Shown here one piece after another: positions 23,245 through 31,324 of a stretch of DNA of 47,906 nucleotides. The first letter of the stretch is position 1; every line of letters begins with the position of its first letter. The DNA is from Actinomyces marseillensis. Its GTDB lineage: Bacteria; Actinomycetota; Actinomycetes; Actinomycetales; Actinomycetaceae. Below the pieces are notes generated by a model that searched no databases, was not told the origin of the DNA, and saw nothing but the letters and a program-made list of their open reading frames with translations. A program made the position numbers and the translations under genes. The stretch lies in contig NZ_LT707420.1 in assembly GCF_900155605.1 (NCBI RefSeq), positions 1,577,298-1,625,203 on the forward strand. The letters run 5' to 3'.

Positions 23245-23373
23245 TTAGCCCTTTGAAGAAGAACTTTTAAGCATATGCGAAGAGGAGCTTGCTCCGGAAC
23301 CGCCGGAGCAAGCAGCCAAGCTGAATGCCGCATTCAAGGCGATGGCAGTCAGGAAAGTATGCGACTGACGCAT
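23245..23373 (-). CDS. Small predicted lipoprotein (42 residues)
   Basis: ATG at 23373 is preceded by GAAGGAGAAGACT, a strong ribosome site. The product begins MRQSHTFLTAIALN, has a short hydrophobic core and a lipobox LAAC with the cysteine at residue 22. The mature part is only 21 residues of G, S, A and K, ending SSSSKG. It starts 42 bases downstream of the GH5-like gene on the same strand. It may be a true small lipoprotein, or the surviving 5' end of a sugar-binding lipoprotein gene of an ABC transporter now lost. A hairpin (GCTTGCTCCGG/CCGGAGCAAGC) lies inside it. Confidence 0.6.
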   Translation of the reverse strand: MRQSHTFLTAIALNAAFSLAACSGGSGASSSSHMLKSSSSKG

Positions 23374-23415
23374 AGTCTTCTCCTTCGAAGAAACTACTTT
23401 GAGAACGCGTAGGTT

Positions 23416-24657
23416 TTAAGAGTCCCCCGTAGAGAGGAAAGCTTCTTTTCTTCTATTCCCGTGATCACCATGTGGAAAATAACGAGAACGGTCCAATTCG
23501 ATGCAACGAACGTCTCCTGCCAAGGCAAGCTCCATCCATCGGTCGAAATACTCGTGCCGAGCATCGGTATCGACGCGCGTCCATTCCTGTGCAGTTAGTA
23601 GGAGGGACGAACGCTGCTCACCCTGAACTCGCAGATCCGCCCAACGCTGAGCAGCACGATGGAAGGCCTCTCCGATTGGTTTCGGATTCCCGTCTTGTCC
23701 CAGCAGCCCCAAGGAATACTCGATGTCCGGAAAGTCGGATAGTTCACGGGAGACATCGTGAGAGCACCACCAAGTGACTGCTTCAAGGCCAGGGGATATT
23801 CCCCCGCCTCGCTCTCCCATGAGAATTTCAAGGGTCTCCATGAGGAACTGCGGGGCCTGGTCTTGGTCCACATAGTTCTCAGGAGCACCGATTTCTTGAA
23901 GCCATACTCCTCTGCCCGGATCCTCGCTCCACGCGGCGGCAAGCTCACACAAATATCTGGCAAACCAGACAAGCTGTGGAGCTTGTTTTCCAAGCCGTGG
24001 TCCGATGCGCCCGAAGATCCATGAGTGCACAGTGGTGAGGTCACCTACGGTAGTTGCGCACGCAGGAGTAAAAGGCTGATCGTCTTCAAACCACAGGTCA
24101 TCATCATGACTGTGAGTGTGAATCCCGTGCGGCCACTCCTGTTTTGCCGTTTCAAGAATTCCCCTAAGCCACTGCATCGCGTCATCTTCGCTCACCTCGT
24201 GCGCGAAAGGATGGCGCGATGCAGCAAATTGGAAGAACTCGTTGCCCACAGATAGCCCAGCTGCGGCAGGAATCCCACGTAACGCCCGCGCCATTTCAGC
24301 GACCAGATTCCGCTGTGCTGAGACGACATCGGGATCGATGAAGAGGTTGCGGCGATGCCACGACGTGACCCACGAGGGAAGGAAATCGAAGGACGACAAA
24401 TGTCCTTGAAGAACATCGACCGTCACTTCGAGTCCGCACTCCCCCGCGATTTCAACCGTTCTCACAACATCGCCAATTGCCCGATGTCGGATAAGGGTGC
24501 GATTGGGCTGCAGAAGTGGCCACAGCGGGAAGATCCGAACGTGGTCGGCACCGATGGCGCGGATGGCATGGAAGTCATCACGCACGGCCTCGGCATCAAA
24601 ATCCAGCCACGAATGGAACCATCCCCGCCGCGGGGTGTAATTCACACCAAACTTCAT
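23416..24657 (-). CDS. GH5-like glycoside hydrolase (possible beta-mannosidase)
   Basis: 413 residues without signal peptide, thus cytoplasmic. It looks like clan GH-A: DHVRIFPLWPLLQ near residue 40 with the conserved Arg, the acid/base in SVGNEFF (Glu140), and the nucleophile in VWLQEIGAPEN (Glu255). I chose ATG at 24657, with AAGAGAAAG upstream and 13 bases after the GH38 stop. The pairing with GH38 recalls the GH5_18 beta-mannosidases of bifidobacteria that split Man-beta-1,4-GlcNAc; this subfamily assignment is from memory of the family and not tested. Confidence 0.8.
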   Translation of the reverse strand: MKFGVNYTPRRGWFHSWLDFDAEAVRDDFHAIRAIGADHVRIFPLWPLLQPNRTLIRHRAIGDVVRTVEIAGECGLEVTVDVLQGHLSSFDFLPSWVTSWHRRNLFIDPDVVSAQRNLVAEMARALRGIPAAAGLSVGNEFFQFAASRHPFAHEVSEDDAMQWLRGILETAKQEWPHGIHTHSHDDDLWFEDDQPFTPACATTVGDLTTVHSWIFGRIGPRLGKQAPQLVWFARYLCELAAAWSEDPGRGVWLQEIGAPENYVDQDQAPQFLMETLEILMGERGGGISPGLEAVTWWCSHDVSRELSDFPDIEYSLGLLGQDGNPKPIGEAFHRAAQRWADLRVQGEQRSSLLLTAQEWTRVDTDARHEYFDRWMELALAGDVRCIELDRSRYFPHGDHGNRRKEAFLSTGDS

Positions 24658-24670
24658 CGTTTCTTTCTCT

Positions 24671-27600
24671 TCACTTGGTGAAGGAAAGTCGAAGCGTCGT
24701 GATCTGGAAAGCGGACAAATCGAAGGACCACTGTCCATCGCCACCGCGAAGATGCGGTTCGTCCTCGCTGGGGCGGTAGCGCAGATCGCAGGCGGTCACT
24801 GAGGTTGCCTCGGGCGCAGTCAAGGTCACCTGTGAAGGACCACCCTGGGCCTCGTAGACGCGAAGGACGAGGTCTCCGGAGCGATCAGGAGCCATCGCAA
24901 CGGACTCAACCACTGCACCAGTGATGGAGAAGGGTGCTTCGAAGGGAAGACCGCTGACCTCACGCTCACGCAGGTTGAGCTGTTGACCAGCTGCAACGGC
25001 ATCAAGAACTGAGGCGTCAGGAACAATTCGGAAGTTCCACTCGTGGTGTCCTTGATCCTGCTGAGGATCGGGGAAGCGCGCTGACTTCACGAGGGTTGCA
25101 CGGACCTGCGACCAGGTACCACGACGATCGCTCTGGTGGCGTGTAACGTCCCATCCGTAGGTTGAATCATTCGCGATTGCCCACGAACGCGATGCATTTT
25201 CCAAGCGCACCCAGCGGTGTGCCGAGACCTCGAAACGGTAGGCATCCCAGGACGTGTTTTCATGGGTTGCACGCGTGATGTAGCCCATCTGAGTTTCGTA
25301 CTGAGCGTGGTCCGTGTGGATCTCTACCGGGATAGCTAGCTTGAGCAGCTTCTCATGCTCGTGCCAGTCAGCTTCAACGTGAACGTCGATTCCCACGGCC
25401 CCAGATCGGAAGATCCACACGAGTTCCATCGTGGAGGAATCAACACGAGCGTGTGTGTGGATTTCAATTCGATCGTGCTCCACAACAACGTTGCTCACTG
25501 AGCGATCAGAAACAACGCGCAGGGAATTACGGTAGAAGGGATCTAGATCCCAGGCATCCCACATATTCGGGAAGTCCTGATGAATGTGGAATTCGCCAGC
25601 TTTTTGCCCTGCGGGGATCCACTCGCGACCGCTAGTGTTTTCGCGCAGCGACGTCAGCTCACCGCTGCTTGAGATGCGAGCCTTGTAGAAGGAGTTCGTA
25701 ACCTCGTAGCCGTCCTCTACTTGGAGGAGGTGTACTCCCGCGCTGTCTTTTTCTTCGCATGCAACGCCCGCAGACAGCGGGGCAACTCCGTGGAGCGGGA
25801 AGGACGAGGCATTGGCGAGCAAAGCGCGCGCCTGGCCAGTTTCCTGGGTGCCCGTGAGCGCTGTTAGAGCCTGCTGAATGAGGGCATCGCATCCGTCCTG
25901 GATCTTCTGGTGCAGTTCGCGAACCTCACGGTAGACCCAAGCGATCGACGTTCCGGGAAGAATGTCGTGGAACTGGCACAGCAAGAGCGTGCGCCAGTAG
26001 GAACGCAGTTCTTCGTAGGGGTACTCCATGAGCCCCTTAACGGCTGCATAGGAGCACCACAATTCGGTTTCACGCAGGATGGATTCGCCGCGACGGTTAC
26101 CCTGCTTGACATCGATCTGAGAGGTGAAGGTTCCTCGGTGAAGTTCCAAGTACAGCTCACCCACCCACACGGGGATCTGATCAGCATCTTCACGTGCACG
26201 GTCAAAGAACTGCTTCGGAGTTTCCATGACCACTTCGGGAGCCCCGCGAAGAGAGCTAAAACGATCGATGCGCTCAAGCATTTCACGGGTGGGGCCGCCG
26301 CCGCCATCACCGTAGCCGAAGGGCATGAGCGAGACGCTTGCGTGACCCTTGTCCTTAAAATTCTCGACAGCGTGGGTCAAGTTCTGACCTGTCACTTCTG
26401 CACCGTAAGTGTCCATAGGCGGGAAGTGCGTGAAGATTCGTGAACCGTCAATGCCTTCCCACAGCAAAGTGTGGTGCGGGAAAGTGTTGACTTGGTTCCA
26501 CGAGATCTTCTGAGTCAGGAAGCGCTCGATTCCAGCTTCACGCGCGATCTGTGGGAGGGCTGCGGAATACCCGAAGGAGTCAGGCAGCCAGATTTCCTGG
26601 CAAGATGCGCCGAGTTCATTTTCAAAGAAGTCCAAGCCTTCTACGAGCTGGCGGCACATGGCCTCGCCACCGGGAAGAACGGCATCGGGTTCAACCCACA
26701 TTCCGCCGACAGGAACGATGCGTCCCTTTGCAACAAGGTCACGAACTCGTTCGAAGAGTTCTGGGTCGTCTTCCTTGAGCCAGGCTGCATGTTGGGCAGC
26801 AGGAAGAGCAAAGATCAAGGATGAGCCGTCCTCGATGAGACGAACGACGTTGGCAAGAGTGCGATTCACCTTGCGGCGGGTTTCGCGCAGTGGCCACAAC
26901 CATGCGGAGTCGATGTGCGCATGCCCAACAGCGCTGATTCGGTGAGCACCGGGAAGTGCCGGCGCCTCCATGAAAGGCTTGAGGACTTCTCGCGCCGCAC
27001 CTGCAGTGGAAACAACATCATCCAGGTCGAGGCAGTCCAGAGCACGGTTCAATCCAAAGAGAAGGTTCCACTCGTAATCGCCAAAGTGAGGCGCAGCCTC
27101 GATCATCTCGTGGAGTACTTGAATATCAAGGGCGAGTCCGTAGACGTCCTTATTCACAATGACGAGGTCTGCCTGACGGAAGTGGTAGAGCTCCTCATGA
27201 GAAGCGGTGAGTTTGTCCCCGTTCAAAGTCGGCTGGAAGGGAGGAACTCCGAGGATCAGGGGGTTTGCAGCAGCTTCCACGACAAAGTCGATTGTTGATC
27301 CAGGAGTTTGAGCTACCGGAAGCCAACGGCTACGCGGGTTCAGGGCCTTAATGGTCTTTCCATTCACATCGCGCACAAGTGCTTCGGCGTGGAAACCGAC
27401 AAAGTGTTCTTCAAAGCCGAGGTCAACGCGTACTTCAAGACGCTGCTCCTCGGTGAGGCTGAGGTCGGTCGGAACTTGTCCGTGAAGCTTGAACCAGGTG
27501 GTCTGCCACGCTCCACCCCATGTCTGTCCAAGTTCGAAGGGAACAAAGTTTGCTTGAAGGGCTTCCTTAAAGCGAACTGGTTCAGAAATCACTCCGTCTT

Positions 27601-27721
27601 CTAGGGGTTGACGCCATTGACTGACGTCGAGCGAAGACACTGTTGTGTACTCGAAAGGAAGGATGCGTTCCTTGAGCGTACGAGTGACACGCTGCATCAG
27701 GATTTCTTTATTGTCGTGCAT
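24671..27721 (-). CDS. Alpha-mannosidase, GH38
   Basis: 1016 residues, no signal peptide. An N-terminal beta domain (about 1-255) precedes the GH38 catalytic domain with the zinc ligands in GHAHIDSAWLWPLRE (His267, Asp271) and the nucleophile in IWLPDSFGYSAALPQ (Asp381). The mid-helical and large C-terminal beta domains follow to LRLSFTK. The start is ATG at 27721 with GGAG five bases upstream; a GTG one codon earlier is possible. It cleaves terminal alpha-mannose from N-glycan or mannan fragments inside the cell. It is transcribed divergently from a LacI-type regulator and upstream of a GH5-like enzyme. Confidence 0.95.
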   Translation of the reverse strand: MHDNKEILMQRVTRTLKERILPFEYTTVSSLDVSQWRQPLEDGVISEPVRFKEALQANFVPFELGQTWGGAWQTTWFKLHGQVPTDLSLTEEQRLEVRVDLGFEEHFVGFHAEALVRDVNGKTIKALNPRSRWLPVAQTPGSTIDFVVEAAANPLILGVPPFQPTLNGDKLTASHEELYHFRQADLVIVNKDVYGLALDIQVLHEMIEAAPHFGDYEWNLLFGLNRALDCLDLDDVVSTAGAAREVLKPFMEAPALPGAHRISAVGHAHIDSAWLWPLRETRRKVNRTLANVVRLIEDGSSLIFALPAAQHAAWLKEDDPELFERVRDLVAKGRIVPVGGMWVEPDAVLPGGEAMCRQLVEGLDFFENELGASCQEIWLPDSFGYSAALPQIAREAGIERFLTQKISWNQVNTFPHHTLLWEGIDGSRIFTHFPPMDTYGAEVTGQNLTHAVENFKDKGHASVSLMPFGYGDGGGGPTREMLERIDRFSSLRGAPEVVMETPKQFFDRAREDADQIPVWVGELYLELHRGTFTSQIDVKQGNRRGESILRETELWCSYAAVKGLMEYPYEELRSYWRTLLLCQFHDILPGTSIAWVYREVRELHQKIQDGCDALIQQALTALTGTQETGQARALLANASSFPLHGVAPLSAGVACEEKDSAGVHLLQVEDGYEVTNSFYKARISSSGELTSLRENTSGREWIPAGQKAGEFHIHQDFPNMWDAWDLDPFYRNSLRVVSDRSVSNVVVEHDRIEIHTHARVDSSTMELVWIFRSGAVGIDVHVEADWHEHEKLLKLAIPVEIHTDHAQYETQMGYITRATHENTSWDAYRFEVSAHRWVRLENASRSWAIANDSTYGWDVTRHQSDRRGTWSQVRATLVKSARFPDPQQDQGHHEWNFRIVPDASVLDAVAAGQQLNLREREVSGLPFEAPFSITGAVVESVAMAPDRSGDLVLRVYEAQGGPSQVTLTAPEATSVTACDLRYRPSEDEPHLRGGDGQWSFDLSAFQITTLRLSFTK

Positions 27722-27784
27722 CACGACTCCGTTTCTGCCTTACCGCTGCTTTGCGGCTCTGATCACAGATTAACAACTAATTCG

Positions 27785-27802
27785 GTTTAGCTCCTGCTAA
27801 AC
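27785..27802. promoter_or_regulatory. Likely LacI-family operator
   Basis: GTTTAGC and GCTAAAC form a perfect inverted repeat around TCCT in the 118-base region between the divergent GH38 and lacI genes. The half-site TTTAGC resembles those of LacI regulators. The 4-base spacer is unusual, since the family prefers a central CG. Confidence 0.5.
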
Positions 27803-27839
27803 TCATAACAATCCGATCACACCTTAAGGGAGTTTCGCA

Positions 27840-28850
27840 ATGGCGCGTTTAACAATCCGTGATATCGCCCGCGAAGCAGGGGTTTCCCGAGCAGCAGTCT
27901 CCTTTGCCCTCAACGATCGCCCCGGCGTATCGCCGAGTACCCGAGCAAAAATTCTTGAAATCGCAGCCCGAATGGGATGGCGACCAAACGCAACCGCGCG
28001 AGCACTGTCATCCTCGCGATCCAACGCCATCGGCCTCGTCCTTCAAAGACCACGCGTCAATAACTCATCCGAAAGGTTCTTCTTCGACTTCATCACCGGA
28101 ATCCAAGACGGACTAGACAACACTGGCATCGACCTGCTTCTCCACCTCTCACACTCAATGGAGGAAGAACTTCGAGCCTATCAGGAGTGGTGGGTACAGG
28201 GCCGCGTCGACGGCGTCATCGTTGTTGATCCTCGAGATGGTGACCCACGCCCCCAAAAACTCAATGAGTATTCTCTACCCACCGTTGTCATTGGCCAGAA
28301 ATTTGACCAATGCGGCGCGGTCATTGGTGACGATGAACAAATGATTCGCCTACTCGCCGAACACCTCTTTGAGCAGGGATGCCGACACATCGCCTTCGTG
28401 TGCGGCTCTAGCTCTTTTTCTCACATCCAGCAGCGCATCGCCACGCTGCAGCGCCTCGCTCACGAACGAGGAGCACGGGTTACTATCTCGCCCGAAAACG
28501 AATTTTCCGAGGCCTCGGCACTGGAAGCGACGCGAGCGCTCCTCGAAGCTCCCTCCATGCCCGAGGGGATCATTTTCGCGAACGAGATCCTCACGCTAGG
28601 GGGTTTCCAAGCCATCGCTCAGAGCGGACTGAAGATCGGAGAGGACATTAAAATCTGTTCCTGCGAAGACTCCCCGATGCTCAGCATGTTTTCTCCCGCA
28701 GTTACCGCAATTTCACGAAACCCGGCGACGATGGGATATGCGGGCGCCCAGCTTCTGTTGGAACAGCTGCGGGGCGAAGAAGCTCGGACAGCCTCTGATC
28801 AAGACCCTCAGTTGGTGGCGCGAGCATCAACCCTGTCTTCTCACAACTAG
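27840..28850 (+). CDS. LacI-family transcriptional regulator of the mannosidase locus
   Basis: 336 residues. The N-terminal helix-turn-helix MARLTIRDIAREAGVSRAAV and the hinge region with MGWRPNATARALSS are typical. A periplasmic-binding-protein-like effector domain follows (about 62-330) with VDGVIVVDPRD and EGIIFANEILTLGGFQA. The start ATG has AAGGGAG upstream. Divergence from GH38 indicates that it represses the mannosidase genes and itself, with a mannose or mannoside as likely inducer; the ligand is inferred. Confidence 0.93.
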   Translation: MARLTIRDIAREAGVSRAAVSFALNDRPGVSPSTRAKILEIAARMGWRPNATARALSSSRSNAIGLVLQRPRVNNSSERFFFDFITGIQDGLDNTGIDLLLHLSHSMEEELRAYQEWWVQGRVDGVIVVDPRDGDPRPQKLNEYSLPTVVIGQKFDQCGAVIGDDEQMIRLLAEHLFEQGCRHIAFVCGSSSFSHIQQRIATLQRLAHERGARVTISPENEFSEASALEATRALLEAPSMPEGIIFANEILTLGGFQAIAQSGLKIGEDIKICSCEDSPMLSMFSPAVTAISRNPATMGYAGAQLLLEQLRGEEARTASDQDPQLVARASTLSSHN

Positions 28851-28916
28851 AAGCGCGAGAAGACCAGAGAGTATAAGAAGCACCACGCGTCCGTCTCTAG
28901 CACAGCATTTCACATT

Positions 28917-28939
28917 TTAGTAAGATCGACCTTACCTAA
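28917..28939. promoter_or_regulatory. Imperfect palindrome upstream of NADH dehydrogenase
   Basis: The stretch reads TTAG-TAAG-ATCGAC-CTTA-C-CTAA: both the outer (TTAG/CTAA) and inner (TAAG/CTTA) elements are inverted, with a one-base offset. It ends 13 bases before the ATG. It resembles a DtxR/IdeR-type iron box only loosely; another regulator is equally possible. Confidence 0.35.
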
Positions 28940-28952
28940 TTAAGGAAGGTCA

Positions 28953-30353
28953 ATGTCTCGTCATCACATCGTCATTATCGGTTCCGGTTTCGCTGGGCTC
29001 ACCGCCGCACGTCGCCTTAAGCATGCGGATGCGGATATCACGCTTTTAGCACGAACCTCCCACCACCTTTTCCAGCCGCTCCTCTACCAAGTTGCAACAG
29101 GAATTTTGTCAGAGGGAGATATTGCCCCCACGACCCGCGAAATCTTACGCAAGCAGAAGAATGTTCGCGTGTTACAGGCTTTGGTCGAAGATATTGACGT
29201 CGAGAACCGCATCGTTCGGTGGCGTAACCACAACGAATACAACGAAACTTCCTACGACACTCTCCTTGTCGCAGCGGGCGCTGGACAGTCCTACTTCGGT
29301 AATGACCACTTTGCCGTGTTTGCACCAGGAATGAAGACTATCGATGATGCGCTCGAACTGCGCGCGCGCATTTTTAGCGCTTTCGAACAGGCAGAGATCG
29401 CCACAGATCCAGCCGAAATTCAACGACTGCTTACTTTTGTTGTCGTTGGTGCAGGTCCTACTGGTGTTGAAATGGCCGGCCAAATCCGAGAACTTGCTTC
29501 GAAAACTCTCAAGGGCGAATTCCGCCAAATTGATCCCACGCAGGCTCGCGTGATCCTCGTCGACGGAGCCCCCTATCCCCTACCGCCCTTTGGAGAAAAA
29601 CTCGGGCAGAAAACTCGAAGCGAGCTTGAGAAGCTCGGCGTCGAGATGAAGATGGATGCCTTTGTGACGAATGTCGATGCAGATGGCGTCACATTGAAGT
29701 ACAAGTCCGGGGAAGAAGAAACGATCGAATCCGTCTGCAAGGTCTGGGCGGCAGGTGTGTCCGCGAGTCCCTTGGGAGCTCAACTTGCCAAGGCGACAGG
29801 TGCCCAAGTTGATCGCTCAGGACGCGTCGAAGTCAACAAGGACCTTACCCTTCCCAACCACCCCGAAATTTTCGTCCTTGGTGACATGATGGCTTTCCCG
29901 GGTGTTCCGGGAGTTGCTCAGGGCGCCATTCAATCGGCGCGTTTCGCTGCAGACACCGTACGAGCACGCCTAGCCGGTCGCGCGCCCAAGCGCACAGAGT
30001 TCTCCTATTTCGACAAGGGTTCAATGGCGACGATCGCACGTTTCAAAGCGGTCGTCAAAATGGGCAAGGTGAGTCTGACCGGTTTTACAGCATGGGTTTC
30101 ATGGTGCTTCCTCCACCTGCTCTATATCGTCGGATTCAAGTCCCAAGTAGGCACCCTGGTCAATTGGTTCTTCAGTTTCCTCTCCGGAGCACGCTCACAA
30201 AGGACCACAACAAACCAGCAACTCGTCGCACGCCTCGCAATGGAACAGCTTGGAAGTGGCGTATCTGGAAAGCTGGTGGCCGGTGAGGACGTCGTGGAGG
30301 AACTGGTTCATTCTGCTCAAGACGAGCACAGCGAATCTGAGCCGCAATCCTAG
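28953..30353 (+). CDS. ndh: Type II NADH dehydrogenase
   Basis: 466 residues. It is a non-proton-pumping NADH:quinone oxidoreductase on the inner face of the membrane. The N-terminal FAD fold is IVIIGSGFAGLTAA, the NADH fold is VVVGAGPTGVEMAGQIREL (about residue 165), and the second FAD contact is IFVLGDMMAFPG. The quinone-site signature AQGAIQSARFAAD follows. The hydrophobic C-terminal stretch WVSWCFLHLLYIVGF anchors the protein. The start ATG has AAGGAAGG upstream. The terminator at 30393 closes the unit. Confidence 0.95.
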   Translation: MSRHHIVIIGSGFAGLTAARRLKHADADITLLARTSHHLFQPLLYQVATGILSEGDIAPTTREILRKQKNVRVLQALVEDIDVENRIVRWRNHNEYNETSYDTLLVAAGAGQSYFGNDHFAVFAPGMKTIDDALELRARIFSAFEQAEIATDPAEIQRLLTFVVVGAGPTGVEMAGQIRELASKTLKGEFRQIDPTQARVILVDGAPYPLPPFGEKLGQKTRSELEKLGVEMKMDAFVTNVDADGVTLKYKSGEEETIESVCKVWAAGVSASPLGAQLAKATGAQVDRSGRVEVNKDLTLPNHPEIFVLGDMMAFPGVPGVAQGAIQSARFAADTVRARLAGRAPKRTEFSYFDKGSMATIARFKAVVKMGKVSLTGFTAWVSWCFLHLLYIVGFKSQVGTLVNWFFSFLSGARSQRTTTNQQLVARLAMEQLGSGVSGKLVAGEDVVEELVHSAQDEHSESEPQS

Positions 30354-30392
30354 GTCTGCGCGCAAGAGGTTCTCTTGCATCGCAATACATGA

Positions 30393-30422
30393 AAGGACCG
30401 GAAGCATTCGCTTCCGGTCCTT
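30393..30422. terminator. Bidirectional terminator
   Basis: AAGGACCGGAAGC (30393-30405) pairs with GCTTCCGGTCCTT (30410-30422) around ATTC, a perfect 13-bp stem. It lies between convergent ndh and the tRNA gene. TTCTCATT follows on the plus strand and TCATG on the minus strand. Confidence 0.85.
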
Positions 30423-30431
30423 CTCATTGAG

Positions 30432-30505
30432 TGGGCCCTACCGGGCTCGAACCGATGACCTTCTGGGTGTAAACCAGATGCTCTAGCCAACTGAGCTAAA
30501 GGCCC
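30432..30505 (-). tRNA. tRNA-Val, anticodon UAC
   Basis: The minus strand reads GGGCCTTTAGCTCAGTTGGC at the 5' end and folds into a normal cloverleaf. The acceptor is GGGCCTT paired with AGGGCCC, the anticodon arm is TCTGG-TTTACAC-CCAGA, and the T arm contains GGTTCGAGCC. Positions 34-36 are TAC, reading GUA valine codons. The length is 74 bases and CCA is not encoded. Confidence 0.95.
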
Positions 30506-30647
30506 AAAGCGCGCCCAGTGTTGAACGCACCAGTACAGCATAGAGTACAAGCAGCTATTACTTGGAATCAGATGCTGTGAGATTCATTGCGCGCATGTCA
30601 AACCTGCGGCACGCACTGCCTTGCCGAGACAGTATCGCGCGAAATCC

Positions 30648-31115
30648 TCAGCGGGTCCTTGAACGAGCAGTAAGACGAATCCCTGCCCATTCCGGCGCAA
30701 GCGCACTTGCAGAAGTCGCGTGAAGACCGGCTGTATGTGCAGCCTCTTCAACATCGGAAACAGGAACTGCACCAGGACGGCCCGGCTTGGGAATAAGCAC
30801 CCAAATCAAGCCACCGTCATCAAGATTCGACATGGCATCGACCAGGAGATCGGCAAGATCTTCTTCTTCAGCGTCTTCCGCGCGCCACCACACGATTGTT
30901 CCGTCAACGACATCTTCGTAGTCGGGATCAACTAGCTCGTTGCCGCATTCCTCCTCAGCGAGTTGGCGCAAGCTCTGATCCGCATCATCGTCGAGATAAA
31001 ACTCTTGAATAATCTGGCCCTTTGTGAACCCTAGTTTGACACTCACCGGAGTTCCCCTTTGAGCCACGACATTGTCAGTGTTTCTTCGCTTATCACGGGT
31101 CTTATCGTAATGCAC
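30648..31115 (-). CDS. DUF3052 family protein
   Basis: 155 residues, acidic and cytoplasmic. The core VSVKLGFTKGQIIQEFYLDDDAD and the later DGTIVWWRAEDAEEEDLADLLVDA and LIWVLIPKPGRPG blocks are typical of DUF3052, an actinobacterial family. The gene is commonly next to aceE, as here, where the two are divergent over about 210 bases. GTG at 31115 lacks a clear Shine-Dalgarno, so a leaderless start or a start nearer the VVAQRG segment is possible. The function is not known. Confidence 0.85.
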   Translation of the reverse strand: MHYDKTRDKRRNTDNVVAQRGTPVSVKLGFTKGQIIQEFYLDDDADQSLRQLAEEECGNELVDPDYEDVVDGTIVWWRAEDAEEEDLADLLVDAMSNLDDGGLIWVLIPKPGRPGAVPVSDVEEAAHTAGLHATSASALAPEWAGIRLTARSRTR

Positions 31116-31215
31116 TCAGAGCAATAATTTTCTCTTTCTCCATTTTCCGGTCATTTTCCCAGTGTCACGGAAATTATCACCGCAACAAATGAGGCAAGAA
31201 TCATGGGCCAGAAGT

Positions 31216-31258
31216 CCTATTCTCGCTCGCTTTTTCTGTCCCGAGGGACGAAAATAGA
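31216..31258. promoter_or_regulatory. Nested inverted repeats upstream of aceE
   Basis: In the divergent region before aceE, GTCCC-GA-GGGAC (31239-31250) is enclosed by CTATTCTCG and CGAAAATAG, which pair at eight of nine positions. It is a possible operator for aceE; the regulator is not known. Confidence 0.3.
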
Positions 31259-31324
31259 CCCGTAACCACGAGGGCGTGTCCGATAAAACGCTTCCATTAA
31301 CCAACCAGAGGAGTTCGAGATCAA

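Noticed and set aside
23067-23333. Minus-strand frame of 88 codons over the end of the ligase gene
   Set aside because: It overlaps the ligase C terminus antisense; the short lipoprotein frame 23245-23373 in a different frame has the better start and lipobox.
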